Source: Nannochloropsis oceanica (Eukaryota > Sar > Eustigmatophyceae > Eustigmatales > Monodopsidaceae). From it: 64,000 nucleotides of DNA. Shown here piece by piece: positions 57,039 through 64,000 of this stretch (its first letter is position 1; every line of letters begins with the position of its first letter). The notes below the pieces were generated by a model. It saw only the letters and a list, made by a program, of their open reading frames with translations, did no database searches and had not been told where the DNA came from. The translations under genes were made by a program, and so were the position numbers. Location: contig CP038135.1 in assembly GCA_004519485.1 (NCBI GenBank), forward strand, positions 807,001 to 871,000, read 5' to 3'.

Positions 57039-58597
57039 CTGCTGCTGCTGCTGCTTCATCTAATGACGTGTATCCTTCCGTTTTATTGTCAAGTGCGCGA
57101 GGAGGAAGAGAGGGGGCAGCAGCAAGAGGAGGAGAGTTGAGCGGTGGTGCGGGCGAGGGCTTGGTTCGCAGTGCTGGCTTTCCTTGTCGCTGTTGCTGTT
57201 GTTGATACTGATGCTGTTGCTGCTGTTGTTGCTGCTGTTGTTGCTGTTGCTGCTGTTGTTCTTGCTGCTGGTGGTGGTGGTGGTGGTGCTGTTGCTGGTG
57301 CTGATATTTGTCCTCCGTCTTCTTTTCCATCCTCACATTGTTCGGCTTTCCTCGACAACTGGGTGCCCGCCTACTGCGCGGCGGTGGCAAGGACACGTTC
57401 AACCAGTCAAAGTCATGCCCCAGATGGCCCGTCTCTTCTCGAAACCACTGAAAGAAGGACACCCACACGTTTGCCTCCTCATTGTAATAATACCGATTCT
57501 CGATGTTCCCCCGCCGAAATGCGGGATCTTTTCGGTAGCAGTCGCAGATTTCTCGACCATTAAAGCGGGCATTAGTGCCCTGAGGGACGGGGGGAGAAAA
57601 AGAGGGGAGACGGCAGGAGATGATGGTGGTAAGAATGGCAAACACCCATTTGCGTGTTATGACAGTCAATTTTTCCTATATCCTTGGGTTGGGAAGGAAG
57701 AGTTGCCATTCTCCGGATAATCTATTATTCCCTCCCTCGACTGCCAAGACGTACCTCATAAAAAAGCGGCCATCCTCCCCACTGGAGCTCGTTCTCGAGC
57801 TGCGGATCTGGGCCACCCCATTGCCCGTTTTCAATGAAATTTACCAAGTTGAGGTATTGGTATCTGTGATAGCCGGGAGAGAGGCGTGGGCGTGGCCGAG
57901 AGGATGGTTCGGTGGGAGACAGGCCGAGAACGAAAAGGAGGTAGGAAATGGAGGCTTTGTGCGTATGGTGGCAACAGTACGTGCCAAACATTTCACACGA
58001 TTACACAAGGAATCGAGCTATGAACCTGCAACCAATCTCCACGTCAATGCGCATAGAATTCTCCCACCCTTCCTACTTCTGTGCATGCACTTACCTCGTC
58101 AGACTGTCGCCCACAAAGACAATACTTTTATTCCTCAAGCAGGCATGCGCCGCCGCCTGATCTTTAAACATCTGCATGTCATATCCCTCCACGATCAGGT
58201 CGTAAACAGCCACCTGTTGCCCATGTGCCGCCTCTGCATCAACCTCCTTCACCGCATTCAGTTCCTGGTGCTCCTCCCGAGGCACCCACGTAAAACGTAT
58301 GTCATCCTGCCGAAAATTTGCGTCGTCGGTTAGTAGAAATGGTGGCGCCGGTGGTTGGGCGGTCTGTCGCAACTTTGCACTTAAGGCACTGTATATGACG
58401 GAGGGTCGCATGCTGCCAGTCTCTGACCGAACCATAAGGATTATTGTGCCCAGGAGGAGCCCCGCGCCTGCCGCCACAAAAACTGAACGTCTCAAGTGTC
58501 TAGGTGACTCCGAAGCAGTCACATGGTGGGCATCCACCGTAATACCCATCTGGGGACTCGGGACTCCCATGTTTCCCCCTGTCTCGCTTGCTTCCAT
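56169..58597 (-). CDS. PC-esterase/TBL-like polysaccharide O-acyl enzyme
   Basis: Four exons in minus direction: 58095-58597, 57755-57863, 56528-57579 and 56169-56391, all GT-AG and in phase, 628 residues. An N-terminal anchor (about 38-57) is followed by the SGNH/GDSL block IVFVGDSLTRYQYLNLVNFI (Ser165), split by intron 1. Near the C-terminus the DxxH motif WDTLHFY supplies Asp605 and His608. This Ser/Asp/His set is that of plant trichome-birefringence-like xylan O-acetyltransferases and of PC-esterases. DILIVNSGHWARLPG is the matching middle block. Between them lies an insert of about 180 residues rich in Gln, His, Ala and Thr. It is expected to add or remove O-acetyl groups on Golgi polysaccharides. 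The ATG at 58597 (MEASETGG) is preferred; one at 58645 is possible. Confidence 0.82.
57000..57310 (-). repeat. CAA/CAG/CAC and GCN codon runs within the PC-esterase-like gene
   Basis: Poly-Gln/His (about 57190-57310) and poly-Ala/Thr (about 56985-57060) codon tracts inside exon 3. They interrupt the catalytic domain between the GDS and DxxH blocks and probably form a flexible, variable loop. Confidence 0.8.
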
Positions 58598-59188
58598 AAT
58601 CAACCAGAATAAGCCTGACTGTGTGTGCGGTATGTGTGCCCACACATGTGGGCAAGAAAACGTGATGCGTGTGAGGGTGGAAGAAGCATGGTGCCATACG
58701 CTTTTCGCTCAAGCATAAACTGAGGATTGTCTTGCTACAAAACCGAGCACAATTTCGTCGGTGTTGGCGAGTGGCCGTACAAGCACGTGAAAAATGCGTG
58801 AAAAAAGTGGTTTCTATTTTCGCAGTTTGGGCATTCCAACCATGGCGACCGTATGACCGTATGAACGTGGCTACATGGTATGACGGTGGATTAACGGCAA
58901 GTACGCCCCCGGTTTCTGCCCTTAAAATAGAAGATAGGGAAATCGGGTAATCTTGACGTGCCCTTACTATCCGCATTTCGAAACCCACACCCAAAAGGGT
59001 AGCAGTGGATCCGGCCGCGAAGGTGACCATCCATAGCGATATCGTTCTTGTTGAGGCCGACGCCAACACTGCGAAGTAAGAGTAATAATGGGCCGGCAAT
59101 GGGTGATGAGGAATACGAGGGAGGCTGGACGAAAAGAATGCGGGATAAAGGCCAGCCGCATTCCATGTAAGACTTTATACAAAAACAT
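58598..59188. other. Intergenic region between PC-esterase-like gene and esterase remnant
   Basis: 591 bases upstream of the minus-strand PC-esterase-like gene. It contains only unsupported frames and is inferred to include the promoter of that gene. Confidence 0.3.
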
Positions 59189-60640
59189 GTTTTCATCAAT
59201 AGCCCTCTCTAAAATGCCGGGATATGTTGGAGGCGGAAGTATTTGGCCATTCTTCTCCTCGCCATCGTGGCAGCCGTATGCCTGCTGACCTTTCGGTATT
59301 ACCGTGGTAAGCGCAACGGCTTGAGAAGTATCCATGATTAGCACTACGATCTGAAAGGTTGTCATACCCCGCTATATATCGATTGGTGGCCACCGGGCCA
59401 GGCACCGCTCACATTGCCAAATTATGAGAATAAGGGAGGCTCTTTCCTGCCAGCATACGTCTCTTCAGGTAAGCCCCCCTCTCCCCCTAGACATAGCTGT
59501 GGTAATCTCTATCGCAACGAAGGATGTAAAGTTTGGCAATCTCTATTTCACTTATACTGTACGTTGCTGCCAATTCGACCGGAACCTCGGTCGTCATTGC
59601 CCCTGGGGGGGCTTACTGGAGTATTGCTACAACTCAGGAAGGGACGCCCTATGGTCAATGGCTTTGCGCTCATGGCATGGCCTCATACGTGTCAACATAT
59701 CGATGTGCCAGCACAGGGTACGTTTTTGATATCGCGCTTTTGTTTTAAGGCGATGCTTTAAAGCATTTCAGCTCATTCGATATAATGTTTTCCACATAAT
59801 CATAGCTATCATGCCCCGGTTCCAGAGATAGATGCTCGTCGAGCCCTGCGTAGTGCTCGTAGTCAGCTTCGACCCTCCATTGACGACACCAACAAGGTAG
59901 GGCGTATTTATTCAATACATGTACTTCTTTTTGTCGGGTCCCACATATTTCTTGTCCTTGCTTTTCAGGTTGGAAAGATTGCCAGCCATGCGGGAGGCCA
60001 TGCGACGGCAACTGTGCGGGCCTATCACGGTGAAGGCAATATTCATGCTGCAGATCTCATCAAATAGCAGAGATAAGCCCCATGCTGCAAGTGTCTCTGG
60101 TCCATAGCATGATAAAATAAGACCAAACACATACAGTTCTCGGCCTGACTTTGGTTTGCTTGTCTGTCCCGTCATCGCGATGGAGGACGGCACAACGCGT
60201 TTCCCCTCCAAGATCGACCTCTTTAGCCCTGGTTTGACGACTGAACAAACATTTAATCTGACGGAGCACTACTCGATTGTAAAACATGTGGGGAATGATT
60301 CCCCTTCCACCTTTATTTTTGGCACGATGGACGACTCTGTCGTGCCTTCCGAGAGTTCCATGCGCATGACCCAAGTCCTCAGGGATGCGAAGGTGTGAAA
60401 AGAGAGATAGAGAATTCGGTAATTCGGCCGAGAAATTGCACGCAGTTACTTTATTTTCCACTTCATTTTCTCAATGAAAAGATTCGCCATGAACTGGCAA
60501 TGTACCAACACGGTTTGCATGGTCAAGGATTGGGGGAGGGTAGTGAAGTGATTGACGGCGCGCTCCCCCATGGCCACCCTTGGACGGCAAAGTGCCTGGC
60601 TTTTCTGACTGGCCTGGGCATGGTGGACAGACCAAGCTAG
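59189..60640 (+). pseudogene. Decayed paralogue of the alpha/beta-hydrolase at 48.8-50.3 kb
   Basis: Blocks equivalent to all six exons of the esterase occur in order on the plus strand. These are: the anchor (KYLAILLLAIVAAVCLLTF, near 59245) with GCHTPLYIDWWPPGQAPL; VVIAPGGAYWSIAT and GTPYGQWLCAHGMASYV (59590-59715); YHAPVPEIDARRALR (59810-59895); VGKIASHAGGHATATV (59969-60030); RPDFGLLVCPVIAMEDGT (60140-60395); and HGQGLGEGSEVID (60515-60640). Donor sites after blocks 1, 2 and 3 are kept. Breaks are a TAG in block 1 (about 59339), a frame change just before the anchor, no usable acceptor before block 2, and a TAG at the end of block 4 (about 60065) with a lost donor. The nucleophile elbow reads ASHAGG instead of GSSAGG. 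A young duplicate that has lost function. Confidence 0.75.
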
Positions 60641-61098
60641 ACAATCAACGCAGTAATACAGCAATTTATTCCAATTTAAGCGTCAATTAAACGCCTTCGC
60701 ATTGCAAAATGCTTTCCTCCCCTCCGGTTGGTCACTCTTGCTTTTGCATGTCAGAGAAAATGTGTTCACGACCATATTCAGCATTTGGCCGGGATTCTCC
60801 AGGCCGAGACCCCACCACGCGCAAGGAATGGAATGGCAAGGTCTAAAGTTGAGGTGGAAACGGACTTTATGTCGATCATCAAACGCAGTGCGTCGTCGTC
60901 TTGCCGATTGGGCCATCACATCACCTCGTACACACCATTCATTCGCTCAAGACTCACTTCTCTTTTTAAAACAAGCAGGCTGGGGCTTGAGCAATACGGC
61001 ACAATTACCAGGCCAGTGTCATCACGAAACTTGTCCTCACCACATTCGACCCCACCCCTTGCGCATACGGCATAACAAACAGCAGGTGCTCGCGCGCC
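60641..61098. other. Intergenic region, no supported gene
   Basis: 458 bases between the esterase remnant and the next start codon, with short frames only. It is inferred to hold the promoter of the glycosyltransferase-like gene. Confidence 0.3.
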
Positions 61099-62291
61099 AT
61101 GCCGCCAGTCTGGGGCTTTAAGCCCTTGATAGCGGGCACCCTGCTCCTCATCCTGTCGCCCATCTTCCTGATGAAGAGCTTTTGGAGCGGCGAAGGCGGT
61201 TACTTGGGGACCCACCGCTTGGGGCGAGGCGTGGACGGGAGGAAATCGATTCCGTGGGTTCCTAAAACCGATGGTATGTCTCGCTATGAGTGGCAAAAAG
61301 TGAAGTAACTTTTATGCCTCATTCAATAAATCTCAAATCGCGGATTCCTTTCTTCCACCCTTTCCTTTCAGGCGCTCCTTCGGATCCAGCGCATGTGCGG
61401 GTGGTAATACGGACGCAGGCACGAGAAGAGCTTCAGTTGCGATCACTTATTTACAGCCTCCGTGCGCAAGGCCAGAGAAAAAAAGGAGTACAGGTTGACT
61501 TTGTGTTGGTGCCCACAGAGCCAGCCTCTCTGCATGTGTACCAACATCTCCGCGATGGTGCGTGCGTGCAGCTCCTCTGTGCATGTGTGCAAGCGCATGC
61601 CCCATTCCTCGTCGCGGCGGTTCACCCCAACTAAAGCCCCGCCTCCTCTTTCCGGCCCCAGCTGCGTCATTCTTTCTCACCACATAAACAAAATACCTCT
61701 CACTTTCTTAAAATCATGTAAATTACAGAAATGAACGTGGGCTTTAACGACCTCCTTCTGCTAGAGCTCCCCGACTCCTTCTACGCCATAGCCAAAACCA
61801 ACCAAGGTCCCTATAGCTGCACCGAGCCCGTCCGTACGGCCTACACCAAAAAATTCAAAAGCGAGGAAGTTCACCGTTATTGCGACTTCGACCACTACGT
61901 TTACTATGCAGCCACTGATCAAGCTTTGCTAGACTTTGTGGTTCCCTGCAGTAGTTGTACACATGTTCTGGTCACCAATGGAGACAACGGATATGCCCCG
62001 TCTTTTCTTGAAGAAACTCGACGGCAACTGACCGACCTGGCCATTGTGGCTTTCATACACATGAATAGACCACAAATACCTGCGATAAGGATAGGAGGGT
62101 TAGATTTGGGAGCGGTTTTGATGCGCGTGAATGTCTTAGATGAAGGGAGGAAAGTGTTCTTAACGTCGTTGCCGGTGGGCGCGGGGCCCAAGGAAGTGCA
62201 CGATGCAGATTATTGGATGGTTTCAAATGCTTTAGACAGGGGGTTCAGTTTTTCGGTATTGAAGGATGAAGTTTTGATGTACCATCATTGA
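61099..62291 (+). CDS. Type II membrane protein, probable glycosyltransferase (GT-A-like), family not assigned
   Basis: Three exons, 61099-61273, 61372-61557 and 61729-62291, GT-AG and in phase, 307 residues. A single anchor at about residues 9-26 (PLIAGTLLLILSPIFLMKSF) follows a short cytoplasmic end. The lumenal part begins with a Rossmann-like start (HVRVVIRTQAREELQLRSLI and VDFVLVPTE), typical of small GT-A enzymes. It then has VLVTNGDNGYAP, where GDN sits at the place of a metal-binding DxD. The end has KEVHDADYWMVSNALDRGF, resembling the acceptor-side helix of GT2/GT-A proteins. No CAZy family can be named from memory. Its neighbours suggest work on the same glycan. Confidence 0.65.
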
Positions 62292-62711
62292 GATGATGGG
62301 GGGGGCAGTGAAGGAGGGAGAGAGGGAGGGACGGAGGGAGGATAGAGAGGATATGAATGTTTTGATCTGGGCGGCGAGCTGTCTGCCATGCCGCCTGGGC
62401 CACTGTATGATTGATTGATATGTATATGAAATCTGAATGACTGAAACGAAAATGTAAAAAGATTGAAACGAAACGTACAGATTGTGGCCTCCCCAAGAGA
62501 CCAGCACCCGAATTGTGATGGCCCATTGCTCGAGCCAGATCGACATGGATTGGTATCGTCTTTATTTCCCATTTTCCGTCGTCCTCCTTGCTGGCCTCCT
62601 CTCAAGATATTCCCTGAATGCCCAGGACTATCAAACTGTCGACAGCATTCTCATTCCTGTCCTCCTCCCCCCGCCAAATTATTACCCAGGAGGGCTTGCT
62701 CTTATCCCCCC
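62292..62711. other. Intergenic region between GT-like gene and QueG-like gene
   Basis: 420 bases. A GGGA-rich tract at about 62298-62345 follows the GT stop. The rest has short frames only; a plus frame opening at 62482 runs into the next gene in another frame and is not supported. Confidence 0.35.
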
Positions 62712-63933
62712 ATGCGCGGCGGCCGCGTCCCCTCCTTCTCCCTCCTCCTCCTTCCTACATCGCGACCAGCCGCAGTCCTACGACCCCTCAGAAGAAGACG
62801 ATCGCCACCATCCAGCACCTTATCCTCGTCATTGTCCTCCTCCTCGGCGCGGCCCACCACCCCAGAAACTACACTGGCATCAACCTCCCCATCCTCCCCA
62901 CATAAAAAGCGCGGACGACGCCGTCGTGGACGGCAACCCGAATACGACGGCGGCCCGGTCAACGAATCTCTTGTCACATCTTTACCTGGGGGATGGAAAG
63001 ATGTTCGGGAGGAAATCAAAAGACACGCCGAAACCTTGGGCTTTGCCCGCGCACGAGTCACCACACCCGAGCCCGCTAGCCGGTTTGATCAATACAAGGC
63101 CTGGGTTGCTGAGGGGCAGCATGGTGAGATGGGTTACCTAGCCCGCGAGGATCGGCTCGCACGACGAGCAGACCTCGATCTAATTCTACCTGGGGTCCAG
63201 GCAGTGATATGTACGATGACTCTGTACTGGCCAGGCAAAAAAGGCTTCCCCCCCGCATCAGCCATGCATGCAACGCCCACCTCTTCCTCCTCCAGAATCA
63301 AGCCATCACCACCTCTTCATACATCATCATCACTTAAACGAAGGGGTGTCATCAGCTGTTATTCCTGGGGGACCGACTATCACGACCTCATAACTCCTCG
63401 TCTTCAATCGCTCGCGGAATGGACCCACACCCGCTTCGGGGGGCAAGGACGATGGTACGTTGACACCGGGCCTTTGATGGAAAGAGACCTTGCTGAACGA
63501 GCTGGGCTTGGTTTCCTAGGCAAGAATACCCTCTTGATCAACGAGGGGCTGGGGAGTGGGACGTTTCTGGCGGAGCTTTTGACGACGTTGCCGTTGCCTG
63601 CGGAGACCCCCAGGAAGAAGAGTGGGGGTTGCGGTGCCTGCCGTAGATGCATCTCGGCGTGTCCTACGGGGGCGATCAGTGAGGATGGATACAAGATCGA
63701 TGCCCGGAAATGTGTGAGTTATTTGACGATTGAGAATAAGGGCGGCATCCCAGTGGATCTCCGACCGAAGGTAAAAAATCTGATATATGGGTGTGATATC
63801 TGCCAGCAGGTATGTCCCTGGAATCGCTGGTCATGGCCGGAGCATAAGACCGTGCGGACGCTCTTTGCTACAACTACTGCTACTGCTACTGCTGCAACAA
63901 CTACCACTACTACTACCACTACGACTACTTCTG

Positions 63934-63968
<35 letters not shown>

Positions 63969-64000
63969 ACCACAACTACTGTTGCGGCTACTGCTGCGAG
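62712..64000 (+). CDS. queG: QueG-like epoxyqueuosine reductase, 3' end beyond window
   Basis: Open from ATG 62712 to the right edge without an intron (429 codons visible). QueG reduces epoxyqueuosine to queuosine in tRNA, using cobalamin and two [4Fe-4S] clusters. Marks in order are ETLGFARARVTTPEP, HGEMGYLAREDRLARRADL, YSWGTDYHDLI, MERDLAERAGLGFLGKNTLLIN, the first cluster site GCGACRRCISACPTGAI (about 307-318) and the second, GCDICQQVCPWNR (about 361-373). The first ~85 residues are Arg/Ser/Pro-rich with no acids at the start and look like an organelle presequence. After the CPWN block the frame enters a Thr/Ala repeat that runs to the edge. The family is mainly bacterial; a nuclear copy with a leader is unusual. 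Confidence 0.88.
63868..64000 (+). repeat. ACT/GCT/ACA codon repeat inside the QueG-like frame
   Basis: A Thr- and Ala-coding trinucleotide tract, with CTG/GCT runs near 63931-63968, continues in frame to the window edge. It lies between the second iron-sulfur site and the expected C-terminal region of QueG. Confidence 0.85.

Noticed and set aside
58500-59099. 199-codon minus-strand frame upstream of the PC-esterase-like gene
   Set aside because: Overlaps the first exon in another frame and shows His/Cys-rich random-like sequence without a motif.
1-64000. Transposable elements, virus-like elements, rRNA or tRNA genes
   Set aside because: No reverse transcriptase, integrase, transposase, capsid-like or terminal-repeat signal was recognised by eye, and no cloverleaf or rRNA core sequence stood out.

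Overview
The window looks like nuclear DNA of a secondary (red-plastid) stramenopile microalga, most likely a eustigmatophyte of the Nannochloropsis/Microchloropsis type. That host call is an inference. It rests on GT-AG introns of roughly 80-500 nt with heavy C/T tracts at their 3' ends, dense genes often in head-to-head pairs, a signal-plus-ASAFAP-like plastid presequence on two proteins, long CAG/GCN/GGN codon runs, and a gene set (ZIP, IPMI, ALDH, SNAPC4, Sec6, FTCD-N, QueG) that is eukaryotic and algal. No rRNA, tRNA, CRISPR or transposon coding capacity was recognised.

Layout. 1-2 kb: minus-strand insulysin-type M16 peptidase, cut by the left edge. 2.6-4.1 kb: BtuF-like solute-binding-fold protein. 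4.9-6.5 kb: plastid 3-isopropylmalate dehydratase large subunit (-). 7.3-10.0 kb: seven-exon aldehyde dehydrogenase. 10.3-14.2 kb: exocyst Sec6-like (-). 14.6-15.5 kb: stand-alone formiminotransferase. 16.6-21.5 kb: large SR/RRM protein with one 1.1-kb intron. 23.6-25.1 kb: ZIP metal transporter. 25.8-27.4 kb: two divergent ML-domain secreted lipid-binding proteins. 27.7-31.3 kb (-) and 31.7-35.2 kb (+): a head-to-head pair made of a CM1-motif (centrosomin-like) coiled-coil protein and a STIL-like centriole-duplication protein. 35.6-38.6 kb: mitochondrial-type acetyl-CoA hydrolase/CoA-transferase (-). 39.2-40.7 kb: plastid-type Nudix hydrolase (-). 40.9-43.4 kb: SNAPC4-like Myb factor. 44.5-45.9 kb: orphan poly-Gly/Gln protein (-).

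46.7-62.3 kb is a run of glycan-modifying genes: a decayed acyltransferase-3, an anchored sugar-esterase-like hydrolase (-), a GT61-like glycosyltransferase, a GH43-like secreted glycosidase (-), a PC-esterase/TBL-like O-acyl enzyme (-), a decayed paralogue of the esterase, and an unclassified Golgi-type glycosyltransferase. They fit together as a wall or secreted-polysaccharide building and acylating locus. The right edge holds the start of a QueG-like epoxyqueuosine reductase.

Most exon models were checked by hand for GT-AG ends and phase continuity. Transcript starts, UTRs and some first codons remain uncertain.
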